The notes: generated by a model from the sequence alone, not told the origin. Positions 45,708-55,205 are shown, counted from the stretch's first letter. The stretch is DNA of 64,000 nt from Symsagittifera roscoffensis (GCF_963678635.1 NC_087066.1:33733301-33797300), one strand, 5' to 3'. Made by a program: numbers and translations.

Positions 45708-46594
45708 TGTAACATTCGCCCAAATATCACACAGCGACGGAGCGTAGAAAAAGTACCTATTGACGACTGGCAGGCGTCAGTTACCTTAATTCCACTCGTT
45801 TTTCACCGTCTCGACCTTGCCAGTTGATTTTCTGGTCTGTCTAGGGCAAAGTAAAAAGTTACTATTTTTAGGCCATCAGTCAAACGACTTTTGATCAGCT
45901 TTCGTTTGCATGCGAACACAACCACATAGCTGAGTCTCGGATCCTCAGACTACGTGATTGTCATTAAAAACACGGCTCGAACCACCTATTTCTATATGTT
46001 TTTGTGTGACAGTTTTATATTAAATCCATTGGAGATGGATTGACCTTTTCCTTTCTCTATCTACTCATGCTCTGAAATATTAAATAATAACGGTGTTTAA
46101 TTCAGATCTAGGACATTACAGCAACTGTTATGGCTAGTTTACACAGTCCCTTCACATATAACAGTCTCTGGGGGACCAAGCCTCCGCTCCCGTGATTTTC
46201 TTGAGACAACACTCTTATCTCCTATATTTCGTGTCCCGGGAGGGTTCCGTGGTATTTCTCTTCCCCCCCACTGAAGCCTCCGTCTCCACAAATATCCGTC
46301 ACTAAGGTCCTTATCGTGTGTTATTGCCACGATAAGAGGCTCCGTAATTTTCTCTTCTCGGATACAACCGTTCGTCACAAAATATGGCGTCGTTCTGATT
46401 TTTCTCTATTTTATTCAAAATGGCCGTCTTTTTTCTATTTCTCAGAAATGTTCTCCTTCAAATCGAAATTTTAAAAATAAAAATTCCAGAACATTCTGAC
46501 CCTCCGTCGCAACACTTTTCTGTTCGTAAGGCCTTTAGTCACTTTTTTTTTCGTCGCGGGAAGGTTATACTGTGTCATCCGGCGGAATGGCACA
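45708..46594 (-). repeat. 5' LTR of the giant element
   Basis: 887 bp matching 22159-23045 without visible differences. In element sense it starts TGTGCCATTCCGCC and carries the promoter candidate TATAAAA at 46019-46013. The base after its left-hand genomic end (46595) begins the resumed Penelope-like sequence. Confidence 0.93.
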
Positions 46595-46605
46595 TTCAAA
46601 CAAAC

Positions 46606-46633
46606 GTTTTCGCACATTTTTGTGCATCTTCAG
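46606..46633 (-). ncRNA. Hammerhead-ribozyme-like motif in the PLE-A tail
   Basis: In PLE sense: CTGAAGA, stem GCACA/TGTGC, then GAAA ACG. The hammerhead core is CUGAUGA-stem II-GAAA; here one core base differs (U to A) and one extra base precedes the stem. PLEs are known to carry hammerhead motifs. Confidence 0.45.
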
Positions 46634-46895
46634 GTTTTAAAAATTCTAAACTATCTGTACAAAATGATCAAAGATCATAAAAAGTGTCATAAACATCATT
46701 ATTTCAAAATTTCAAAAATTCAACCAATCAAAACTTTACAAATATTACTGAAAGCATGTAACAACTATTATGTAACAATTTTAAACAAATTGTCACAAAT
46801 TTCTGAGAGTTTTCACCTTTTTTGTTTTTACAATTTCGTTTGGTCGCTAATTTTCATGCTAACAACTACGTTATTTCAAAATTTCGATTCTGGAA

Positions 46896-47600
46896 CTATA
46901 GCCTTAGTGACAGCTCCCTACTTCTAAACTCGTCGCGCGTGTTAATTTCCGGTCTCTCTTTCCTAATGTGCAGCGCCTCTAATGTAAGTAACTTGATGCT
47001 GCAGGACGCCTGGTCGATTATTTTCCATTTAAACTCCGACTTACCACTCTCACTACCACACTGCCATATATGCTGTCCAAATGGGGTATCCTCTTTTCGG
47101 TGTTCCTCAATCCTTGTGGTGAGACGTCGGACCGTCTGGCCAACATTGATGGATTTGCACCCACAACATTCAAGACTGTACACCACTTTTGGTTTTAATT
47201 CACTGGAAAAGGAGGATTTTAGAGAGGGCATACAAGTTTTCATTTTCCTCGTCGTGAATATTATCTGCGCATTGGTGATATCGCGCACTTTTTTTGCTAA
47301 TGTCTGACTGTGATTCCCCCTATAATGGACCATCAAGATGGGTAGTGAATCACTGCTATAATCACAGGGCTTCTTTTTCTCAGCCATGTTCTTTTCGCTT
47401 TTGCCCTCGCTGATGATCTTTTCAAGGGCATGGGATGCAACCCACAACTACCATTTTTCCGGATATTGGTTATCCAACCACTGCTCACGGTTAATTTTCA
47501 TAGCTTTATCATATTCTTCCCATGTTGAAGTACTGCGGAAAACCCGGTGAACAGTTCCTTCAATCACACTTCTCTTGTTCTGGAGGGGGCGCAGCTTCTA
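46896..47600 (-). pseudogene. GIY-YIG endonuclease domain of PLE-A
   Basis: The open part 46896-47447 contains the linker FTTRKMKTCMPSLKSSF, then VVYSLECCGCKSINVGQT (the VVY...NVG pair replaces GIY-YIG), an R-x3-RIEEH motif, a GQH and a C-terminal LEALHIRKERPEINTRDEF. These match the endonuclease of animal PLEs, which cuts DNA for target-primed reverse transcription. The Cys pair upstream of VG is conserved in copies B and C. The upstream segment (47450-47600) is in a different frame, so a frameshift and a stop separate it from the RT. Confidence 0.8.
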
Positions 47601-49434
47601 AAAACTAGTATGGTACCTGTATCTGTTGGTTTTTGATACCAACCACAGTTAACTTTCCTGCTTTTGTCAATACTAGTTTGTAAATCCAAAAATGCCAATT
47701 TTCCGTTTGTGTTTTGTGTCTCTATTGTGAACTGTAAATTTTGATGTAGTAAGTTTGCAGCCCGTAGCACTTTTTCAGGATCACCCTTCACTGTTCTCAC
47801 TATATCGTCAACGTAACGGAGAAATAACTTAGCTTGCATTACTGGCTTATTTTTCTCTCTTATTGCGATGCATTTTCTACAATACCAGACGGTTTCACTC
47901 ATATTTCGATACTCATCAGCTAATATATCACCGCATTTTACGTGATACCAGTTCATTTAGCATTCACGTGACTTTCTTATTGCACTCGGTACATATTCCG
48001 TTGAGATCTTTCTCGGGCAAAAACATTTCGGGAGTATCCCTCGATAAAGCAGTTTGCTAAAATCGATTTGCTAAAATTATGACAAAAGATGCCCCCGTTG
48101 GCAAACCATCGTTCTGAGCGTACCATGTTTCATTGCACTTGAAATGGATTTGACTAACTGCCATGTTCAACAGTCTCTTCATGGTTTTCCTAGCAATTGA
48201 TGGTGGTTCATCTTGCTCATACAGTTTTCTCAGAGCTATGTCTATTGCTTCTTTCAGTGGAACATTTGTATACAAACTCTTCACATCTAGAGATATCAAA
48301 TTTTCATTGGGCTCAAGATTAGTGCTCTCTAAGATTTCTCTCGCATCTAGTGAGTTGGTTTCGATGTTTGCGCCCTCAATTTTATCAAAAAACTTTGCAA
48401 GAACCTTGTTCATGTTATAATAAGAGCTACCAGGCAAGGAGAGGACCGTTCTTAATGGGGTATTCACTTTATGCACTTTCGCCAACCCATAAAGCCTGGC
48501 GGGCTGCCCCCCAGTAGACCTCATCCTTGTGTATAGATTCTCACTTATTTCGTCTTTTTTCCTCATAGCCAACAACTCCTTTTTGATGTCTCTTTCTATC
48601 TTCAAAACAATCGCATCACTTGTTCCTTTACTTTTGCTGAATTGATTTGAATCTAATGTATCCGTTCTCGTAGGTGTCCTTCCGCATTACACAAAAACCC
48701 ACGCCTTTGTCACACGGTACCGCAACTAGTCCATTACTCTTCAGATACTTTCGGGCCTTCTCAACGCCTTTGTCAGATGGTGTTTGTTTCACCCTTTTAG
48801 CATAGGCTTTTGCCACAGCTTCGATCTCACAAAGGGCCTCCCCGAGGACTTTACTATTTTTGAGATCCGATAGAAAGATGTCAATGTCGGCGAGCAAGTG
48901 TGTCTCATTAAATTTATCCCTGACGGGATGTTTCGGCCCTAATGCCAACACTTGTTGTACCCAACTTGGTAATTCAACATCATCATGAGCTCTTACGGAA
49001 CCCTCACCTTGCTTTCCTAGAGGTCGGTCTTACCTTTCTGATAGTTTCATTAGCTTCTTCTGATGGGTCTCTTTGACTGTTGTTTGTCTTTGTCCCCTAA
49101 AACTTAGGTATTTAATGACCCAAGGCCAAAGTTTCTCATCTACACCTCTCTGTACTGCGCCTCTCGCTTTTTCTAGTTTAACTTCAACGTTTTTTTCATC
49201 TGTCCTTGACTTGTTTATCTCCGTTCTTAGAAGTTTTGTCTGAAAACTATGTATCGCTTGCCTAAAAAAATCAGGTATAAGGTCGTTTTCTAGACTAACT
49301 CTCAAAAATTTAACACGTTGGTGACAGTTGATAAATTTAACATATATGGACGCATAATCACGGACTAATTTTCAAATGAGTTTGTTTTTTAAAGTCCAAA
49401 TTACGATTGGAGGTGGGAGTACAACTGTGCTCAT
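47580..49434 (-). pseudogene. ORF2 reverse transcriptase of PLE-A with PHD-like insertion
   Basis: The start at 49434 (MSTVVLPP) is supported because PLE-B has the cognate start MTAFLLPP. The core includes PCDKGVGFCVM, ARLYGLAKVHK, LISLDVKSLYTNVPL (motif A), QNDGLPTGAS (motif B region) and LFLRYVDDIV (motif C at about 47800-47818), then a KLAFLDL block. Between motifs B and C is a zinc-finger-like insertion (47873-47998). Stops and frameshifts occur near 49030, 48630, 48057 and 47965. All RT motifs are readable, so decay is moderate. Confidence 0.8.
47873..47998 (-). pseudogene. PHD-like zinc finger inserted in the PLE-A reverse transcriptase
   Basis: Readable as CTECNKK, then WYHVKCGDI, then EY, then VWYCRKC: the C-x2-C, H-x2-C, W-x-C-x2-C spacing of PHD fingers. 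One frameshift and stops fall in the middle. The same module is at 54189-54340 in the diverged PLE-B, so it is an element feature and not a chance insertion. Confidence 0.65.
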
Positions 49435-49557
49435 TGGTTTGCAGGCCACGAGGAAAAAACCTCACGCGACACAAAGCAACACAAATAACACAAGTTTAAC
49501 TCACCCTCTCCGTTGAAGCCTCCTCGTCAGTAGGACTAACCGTTTACTCGCCTCTGT

Positions 49558-50148
49558 TCACCAGTCTTCTTTTCTCTGCCCTCCTTGTCGATTGAGATTT
49601 CTTTTTCGTGTTTGAACGAAGCTTGGACAAAACAGCTGGCAGGTTGTCGTGTGTTCGCACACAATCCGCAAATACTTTAGCTCCAGCTGGACGTCCTGGT
49701 GCAGTGCTTGATATTCGTTGACCAGCTCCGTTCTTCTCTTCTTCTTTGAAATGAGACACTTCGTAATAGGAATGACAAGAATACCAAAGCCGATCAGCTG
49801 GTTCCTGATATCCGGTGTACCGTTTCTAAAACAGTATACAATTGCGCTGATATTTGCTAGTGTCTTCAGGATTTCTGTCAATTCTTCTGCAGTGCAAGCT
49901 CTGTAATTGTTTGTGCGGTGACTGTTGATAGACTTTTTGATGATGTCGTGCCAAACCACCACTTGACGTTTTTCTGCTAGAGGTGCCCTGCAGAGTAGGC
50001 TTGCGAGGTTCTTCTGTGGGTTCGTGGTGTTCGGGTTTAAAGAAAGTCCCGGAATAGCCAAAATTTTGGGCAGAAATTGTTCTTTTTCCGGGTTGCTAAG
50101 TTGTTCCAGGCTGTGGTGGAGGGAGCTAGCCGCTACAATGCAGACCAT
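49558..50148 (-). CDS. PLE-A ORF1, 196 aa, conserved unknown protein
   Basis: ATG at 50148, stop at 49558. Clear homologue of PLE-B ORF1 (51977-52612): shared MxxIVAASSxxH start, PGLSLNPNT, LWHD/VWHD, SHRTNNY, ISAIVYC and TPDI. Length is kept although the RT is broken. No known domain recognised; the alternating hydrophobic stretches around ISAIVYC and ILVIP suggest an alpha/beta fold. It lies 124 nt upstream of ORF2. It may be a nucleic-acid-binding ORF1 as in LINEs, but that is only inference. Confidence 0.7.
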   Translation of the reverse strand: MVCIVAASSLHHSLEQLSNPEKEQFLPKILAIPGLSLNPNTTNPQKNLASLLCRAPLAEKRQVVVWHDIIKKSINSHRTNNYRACTAEELTEILKTLANISAIVYCFRNGTPDIRNQLIGFGILVIPITKCLISKKKRRTELVNEYQALHQDVQLELKYLRIVCEHTTTCQLFCPSFVQTRKRNLNRQGGQRKEDW

Positions 50149-50334
50149 TTCAATTCTAACATGGTAAAATATTAAAAGATTTTTCCACTAGAAAGATTTC
50201 TCCACTTAAACAAGGGAAAAAGTTTTATATTACGTCTCCTTGTAGGAGTGACTGTAATTGAGAATTGGCTCAACGCTGTAGGGTTTCAAAATTCTACATC
50301 TAAATGTCTTGAGAATGCGTTAAAATTGCAAATT
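50149..50334 (-). other. PLE-A 5' UTR
   Basis: 186 nt between the pseudo-LTR junction and the ORF1 ATG. No ORF. The outer end (50310-50338) matches the fragment left of the giant element at 22122-22158. Confidence 0.5.
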
Positions 50335-50690
50335 CAAACAAACGTTTTTGCACATTTTTGTGCATATTCAGGTTTTAAAAATTCTAAACTATCTGTACAA
50401 TATGATCAAAGATCATAAAAAGTGTCATACACATCATTAATTCAAAATTTCAAAAATTCAACCAATCAAAACTTTACAAATATTACTGAAATTATGTAAT
50501 GTAACAACTATTATGTAACAATTTTAAACATTTTGTCACAATCTTCTGAGAGTTTTCACTTTTTTTGTTTTTACAACTTCGTTTCGTTTCTTATTTTCAT
50601 GCTAACATGTAAGTTATTTCAAAATTTTTTTTTTGTTTCAGACAGAATTTTCCTATTCTGGAACTATAGCCGTAGTGTCCATATAATACG
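50335..50690 (-). repeat. Pseudo-LTR (tail copy) preceding PLE-A
   Basis: Direct repeat of 46595-46911: CAAACAAACGTTTTTGCACA, TTTTAAAAATTCTAAACTAT and TGATCAAAGATCATAAAAAG are shared. Its ribozyme-like motif (50344-50372) is more decayed (CTGAATA, GCAAAA). Confidence 0.8.
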
Positions 50691-50819
50691 GGTTACATTT
50701 CTTCAAAAAGAACACGCACCTCGACACGAGAAAACACAGTTAAAATTGCGATAAAACCCACTGATACCGGCACCATTCTAAGTTTCCAAGGTTAAGCACC
50801 TTTGCAGTACAAAAGAAAT

Positions 50820-51495
50820 GTCATTGAAGGGACGGTTCATAGAGGGTTTTCAGAAGTACCTCAACATGAGAAAATTTTTACCATGCATTGGAAAAAAATC
50901 GGAAACAATGGATTGAAAACCAATATCCGAAAAATTGGTCGGACAGGGTAAGGTTTGAAACTCTTAACAAGATCATTGAGGGAAAGAAAAATTTAGAGGT
51001 GAAGGCATCAGAACCGAGAAATGATAAATGGTTAAACGATTCACCCCCCTTTTTCACAATGCATTATCGAGACAATCCATCTCAACTGTTAGCTGCAAAG
51101 GTTCGGCAAATATCCGGGCACAAATAATTTTTACAACAAGAAAATTGAAAACGTGCTTGCCATCTCTCAAAACTTCCTTTGCTCGTGAACTGAGATCCAA
51201 AGTGGTGTATAAGCTTAGATGTAGTGAATGTAACTCCACCTACGTCGGCCAGACAGTCCGACAATTAGCCACGTCGGTCGATGAACACCGCAAACGGGAC
51301 TCCCCAGTAGGGCAACACTTGTTAGAGTGTAATAAGGAGGTAGGCGGTACTGCTGAGCTGAAGTCAAAGATTATAGACTAAACAGCCAACACTCATAAGC
51401 TATTCACACTAGAAGCTTTGCGTATTTGGAAGGAGAGGCCGAGGATCAACACACGCGATGAATTCAGGAGCCGGGAATTAACACTAAAATTATAG
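50820..51495 (+). pseudogene. GIY-YIG endonuclease fragment of PLE-C
   Basis: Readable across two frames (50888-51127 and 51028-51381, then to the stop at 51493-51495). It contains FTTRKLKTCLPSLKTSF, KVVYKLRCSECNSTYVGQT, EHRKRDSPVGQHLLEC and LEALRIWKERPRINTRDEF. The VVY...YVG pair is intact. A stop near 51382 interrupts the C-terminal helix, and a frameshift lies near 51124. Confidence 0.75.
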
Positions 51496-51762
51496 TCTAT
51501 GTAAAACATGGCTAAAAATTAAAAAACTGACATGTCAGAATCAAAAATATTCCCAAATCGAAATTTTATAACCATGAAAGAACAAAAAGCGAAAAATAAC
51601 TATCGAAAATTTACAGGAGAATGTTATTATTGATTACGTAACTTATTATGTATTTAGAGTTGTTTAATTTTGTTGGTCAAAAAATTTTAAACCAATTTTA
51701 GACATGTTTCTCATTTTTCAGATCTTTAATTGTTTTGTAAATATTGTTTAAAAAATTCAATC

Positions 51763-51787
51763 CTGATGATGCACAAAATGTGCGAAA
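51763..51787 (+). ncRNA. Hammerhead-ribozyme-like motif, best copy
   Basis: CTGATGA (exact hammerhead core, 51763-51769), T, stem GCACA-AAA-TGTGC (51771-51783), GAAA (51784-51787), then ACG. The single extra T before stem II is the only departure from the consensus CUGAUGA-stem II-GAAA. Self-cleavage would also need stem I/III pairing, not verified. Confidence 0.5.
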
Positions 51788-51976
51788 ACGCTTGAATTAA
51801 CATTTTAAATTTCTTATAACCGTTTCTGTTAAATTGTAACCCTTTTTAGCGATAAGCTATAAGCAGACTGTAGTATTCCTTTAAGGATAACAGTCAGTAA
51901 TTCAATTTTTTCCCTCTATTTGTACAGAATTTTACTATCGCTTTCTGTTCATAATGTCAGTAGTGTTTGAGTTAAA

Positions 51977-52612
51977 ATGGCGATGATTGTAGCTGCCAGC
52001 TCATTTTATCACAGACTGAAAGATCTTGAGCTAGAGGAACGGAGAGAGACGCAGCAGAGGGTCCTCGCAGCCCCCGGCCTTTCTTTAAACCCCAATACCC
52101 TGAACAGGGGGAAGAATTTACGAATATTAATGGAACAGCAACCTCTTGCCAGTAAGCAGATTAACCTCTGGCACGATGTGCTGAACAACAGCATATCTTC
52201 CCATCGCACTAACAACTATACGCCCTGCCCACTTGATGAACTACTGGCGTATCTACAATCGAAGCGAAGACAAATAAGTGCCATTGTCTACTGCAGGAGA
52301 ACGGACACTCCCGATATTTTTGAGGATCTGCGGAAGACAGAGATAATCGTCATAAAGACAACCGGTAACCTTATCTCTAGAAGCAAGAGACAGAGTCCTG
52401 CGGTCCTCAGAAAGTATCTCCAACTGCACCAGTCAATTGAATTAGAACTGAAGTCACTACGGGTTGTGCTGTTCCATCGAGACAACCTGCCAGGCATTTT
52501 CTCAAAGATACGCGCCCAGACCAAGAAACCATCGCAGGGACGTCGCAGGGCAAAGGCGCGGAGAGCTGAAGTGTTGGCTGGGGACCTTCAGCCGGAGTCG
52601 AACGACCAATAA
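51977..52612 (+). CDS. PLE-B ORF1, 211 aa, conserved unknown protein
   Basis: ATG at 51977, stop at 52610-52612, intact. Homologue of PLE-A ORF1: MAMIVAASSFYHRL, PGLSLNPNTLN, INLWHDVLNN, SHRTNNYTPCPLDEL, ISAIVYCRRTDTPDIFEDL. The C-terminal 40 residues are highly basic (RRRAKARRAE), consistent with nucleic-acid binding. No family recognised. It stays open while the downstream RT is broken, in both copies. The next ORF starts 78 nt downstream. Confidence 0.75.
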   Translation: MAMIVAASSFYHRLKDLELEERRETQQRVLAAPGLSLNPNTLNRGKNLRILMEQQPLASKQINLWHDVLNNSISSHRTNNYTPCPLDELLAYLQSKRRQISAIVYCRRTDTPDIFEDLRKTEIIVIKTTGNLISRSKRQSPAVLRKYLQLHQSIELELKSLRVVLFHRDNLPGIFSKIRAQTKKPSQGRRRAKARRAEVLAGDLQPESNDQ

Positions 52613-52690
52613 GTGGTAAGATATTGTTGAGGCTGTTTTTTCTTTGCTGAGTGCCACATGAGTTATGTGCTCGTGGCCTGCAAAGAAGAG

Positions 52691-54420
52691 ATGACCGCAT
52701 TTTTGCTGCCACCACTAGTCCTTAGATTAGTCCTGAAGAGAAAACTGACTTGGAAACTTGTGTTAGATTATCCAGAACATTTTTATGAAATTTAATAGCA
52801 GTTTCCTGAGAATTAAATTTCTGAAAAAATTTCTCGACAACGACATTTTACCAGATTTTTTTACGGTTTCGCGTGCTTGATAACGGTGCTTTTTCGGATC
52901 AAGCGGTGCACAGCTTCCAATTGAGACTCTTGAGATCTGAGATAAGCCAGGCAAATGCGGATGGGGCCAAGACATCGGGTAACCTAGCAAAAGCAAGGAG
53001 GTAGTGAGAAGGGGTATAGATGAGAAATGGTGGCCTTCAATAATATTCTATCTGAACCTGCAAGCAAGGTGTAGTGTCAACAACCTGATAAGCCGACACA
53101 AGAAAAAGCTTGAAAAACTTTCGGAAAGACAGGATGGACCATTAAAAATTTTGGATGGAAGGTCAGTTAGAATTTTAGATGAAGTGAGTTTGCTGCTTTG
53201 GATGCGGGAAGTCTTTAATTTTGGACCAAAACATCCGGTACGAGACAAATTTAATGAAATTCATTTCTTGCAGACATTGACAGTTTTTGTCTGAATTGAA
53301 GTTAAATAGATTACCCGGCGAAAAATCATGTGAGATTGAAGCAGCTGCAAAGAGATATGCTAATAATGTGAAACAGACTCCCTCTGACAAAGATGTTGAA
53401 AAAGCCAGGAAGTATCAGAAAGTATTTGAATGACAACGGTCTTCTGGCAGTGCCGTTTGACAAGGGCTTGGGTTTTTGTGTAATGAAAAAGGAGACATAT
53501 GAGGAGAAACTGAAAGATTTATTAAAGGCAGAACAATTTAGTGAGAGGAAGAATCTGACGGACAGCGTGATAATGAAAATTGAAACAGAAATAAACAAGG
53601 AATTACTCGCCATGAAAAAGAAGGACGAGATTAGCGAAGCGCTGTATACTAGGTTGAGATCAACGGGGGCACAGCCGGCTAGGCTGTATGGATTAGCAAA
53701 AGTATATAAACAAGGTACACCACATCTTCCCGTCCTTTCTTTACCTGGTAGTTCATATGACAACCTAAACAAAACATTTGCAAAGTACTTTGATGAAATT
53801 GAGGGGGCAAACATAGAAACGAACACTCAAATGGCCAGGGAGATCTTGGAGAGAACTGAACTGGACTCTGATGAGAGTTAATCTCTCTTGATGTAAAGAG
53901 TTTGTACATTAATATCCCGCTCAAGGAAGCGGTTGAAATAGCCCTTAGGAGATTATATGAGCAAGTCAACCCTCCGGAAACTTCTCGCAAGACTATGAAA
54001 AAACTACCAATTTTGGCAGTGAGTAAGGTACATTTTAAATGCAATGGTTTGTGGTATGTACAAAAAGATGGTTTAGCAATGGGCGCCTCCCTTCCAATAT
54101 TACTGGCCAATTTGTGGCTCAAAGAATACGAACCTGCAAAAAAGAAAAAAGTACCAAAATTGAATTTGCTAAGTGATGGTAACAAGGAGGTCTGCCCTGG
54201 ATGTCAAAAAAAGGTGACATATCGGACTAAAGGGGTAGAATGCGAAGCTTATTTGACTTGGTACCACTTAGGGTGTGGTAAAATATCGGAATCCGAATAC
54301 GCAGACATCGCTGAAACAGTATGATATTGCATTGCTGACAAAAAACAACAGGAAGCAGATCGGGCTGAGAATGGTGTTAACATTTTTCTAAGATAAGTGG
54401 ACGACACAGTTAGAACGTGG
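52691..54420 (+). pseudogene. ORF2 reverse transcriptase of PLE-B with PHD-like insertion, broken
   Basis: Starts MTAFLLPPLVL at 52691, matching PLE-A. Readable blocks: KHPVRDKFNE, PFDKGLGFCVMKKETYEE, PARLYGLAKVYK, SLPGSSYDNLNK, then a stop at 53879 inside what should be the run into motif A (DVKSLYINIPL follows), QKDGLAMGAS and a LLANLWLKEYEPA block. The PHD-like module comes next and a VDD motif near 54398 is preceded by a stop. Several frameshifts lie between 52800 and 53400. After 54420 the RT thumb is missing. Confidence 0.8.
54189..54340 (+). pseudogene. PHD-like zinc finger inserted in the PLE-B reverse transcriptase
   Basis: Reads CPGCQKK, then VEC, then LTWYHLGCGKI, then EY, then YCIAD after a stop. 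Spacing is C4HC3-like with two metal ligands altered (a Tyr where the fourth Cys is expected, and the last Cys lost). It sits between the DGLAMGAS/LLANLWLKEYE part of the palm and the VDD motif. Confidence 0.65.
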
Positions 54421-54438
54421 CGTATCTAAAGTGTATCT

Positions 54439-54561
54439 TGATGAAATTGAGGGGGCAAACATAGAAACGAACACTCAAATGGCCAGGGAGATCTTGGAGA
54501 AAACTGAACTGGACTCTGATGAGAGTTAATCTCTCTTGATGTAAAGAGTTTGTACATTAAT
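54439..54561 (+). repeat. Internal 120-bp duplication of PLE-B RT sequence
   Basis: Nearly identical to 53791-53912, including the same premature stop (GATGAGAGTTAATCTCTC). It replaces the missing RT thumb. Confidence 0.85.
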
Positions 54562-54591
54562 GGATGTCAAAAATCTTCAGTTTAGATCTTC

Positions 54592-54893
54592 GTGCGATCT
54601 AAAGTGGTGTATAAGCTTACATGTAGTGGTTGTAACTCCACCTATGTCGGCCAGACAGTCCGACAATTAGCCACGAGGGTCGATGAACACCGCAAAGGAA
54701 ACTCCCCAGTAGGGCAACACTTGTTAGAGTGTAATAAGGAGGTAGGCGGTACCGCTGAGCTGAAGAGATTATAGACCAAACAGCCAACACTCATCAGCTA
54801 CTCACACTGGAGGCTTTGCATGTTTGGAGGGAGAGGCCGAGAATCAACACACGCAATGAATTCAGGAGCCGAGAGTTAAGACTAAAATTATAG
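54592..54893 (+). pseudogene. GIY-YIG endonuclease fragment of PLE-B
   Basis: Contains SKVVYKLTCSGCNSTYVGQT, RVDEHRKGNSPVGQHLLEC, then a small deletion and stop after GTAELK, and a C-terminal part ending at the stop 54891-54893. The N-terminal linker found in PLE-A and PLE-C is missing, so the domain is joined directly to the duplication. Confidence 0.75.
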
Positions 54894-55154
54894 TCTATTT
54901 ATAACATGGCTAAAAGTTAGAAAACTGACATGTCAGAATCAAAAATATTCCCAAATCGAAATTTTATAACCATGAAAGAACAAAAAGTGAAAAAGAGATA
55001 TCAGAAAATTACAGGAAAATGTTAATATTGATTACGTAATTTATAATGTAATTACAGTTGTTTAATTTTGATTGGTCAAAAAAATTTAAAGCTATTTTAG
55101 ACATGTTTCTCATTTTTCAGATCGTTTTGTAAATATTGTAAAAAAAATTAAAAC

Positions 55155-55180
55155 CTAATGATGCACAAAATGTGCGAAAA
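55155..55180 (+). ncRNA. Hammerhead-ribozyme-like motif in the PLE-B tail
   Basis: CTAATGA, T, stem GCACA-AAA-TGTGC, GAAA. One core base differs (G to A), so cleavage is unlikely in this copy. Confidence 0.4.
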
Positions 55181-55205
55181 CGTTTGAATTAACTTTTCAA
55201 ATTCC

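Larger units (their letters stand above)
22159..46594 (-). mobile_element. Giant 24.4-kb Gypsy-type LTR retrotransposon with two about 3000-aa ORFs
   Basis: Two 887-bp direct repeats bound a 24,436-bp element oriented on the minus strand. Order in its own sense: 5' LTR (46594-45708), about 3.1-kb leader, a 109-codon ORF ending in UAG, Gag-Pol ORF1 (42179-33090), 430-nt spacer, ORF2 (32659-23792), 746-nt 3' UTR, polypurine tract, 3' LTR (23045-22159). LTRs begin TGTGCC and end GTTACA in element sense, with no difference noticed between the copies. The target is a Penelope-like tail, with flanking TTC or ATTC depending on where the last LTR base is placed. The interior is visibly more GC-rich than the AT-rich surroundings. 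Intact ORFs plus matching LTRs imply very recent insertion. Typical Gypsy elements are 5-9 kb; giant ones such as planarian Burro are the nearest precedent I know. Confidence 0.95.
46595..50690 (-). mobile_element. Penelope-like element A (PLE-A) with pseudo-LTR, degenerate
   Basis: Minus-strand order: pseudo-LTR/tail copy (50690-50335), 5' UTR, ORF1 (50148-49558), ORF2 RT (49434 down to about 47580), GIY-YIG endonuclease (to 46896), 3' tail (46895-46595) ending in a hammerhead-like motif. The tail 46595-46911 is repeated directly at 50335-50675, the partial tandem copy typical of PLEs. ORF2 has several frameshifts and stops. Its very end was split by the giant LTR element. Confidence 0.85.
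50691..51850 (+). mobile_element. PLE-C: 5'-truncated tail with GIY-YIG domain (pseudo-LTR of PLE-B)
   Basis: Plus-strand copy holding only the end of ORF2 (about 50820-51495), the 3' tail and a hammerhead-like motif at 51763-51787. From about 51185 it is a direct repeat of 54597-55210, so it serves as the upstream pseudo-LTR of PLE-B. It abuts the PLE-A pseudo-LTR head to head near 50690. Confidence 0.8.
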
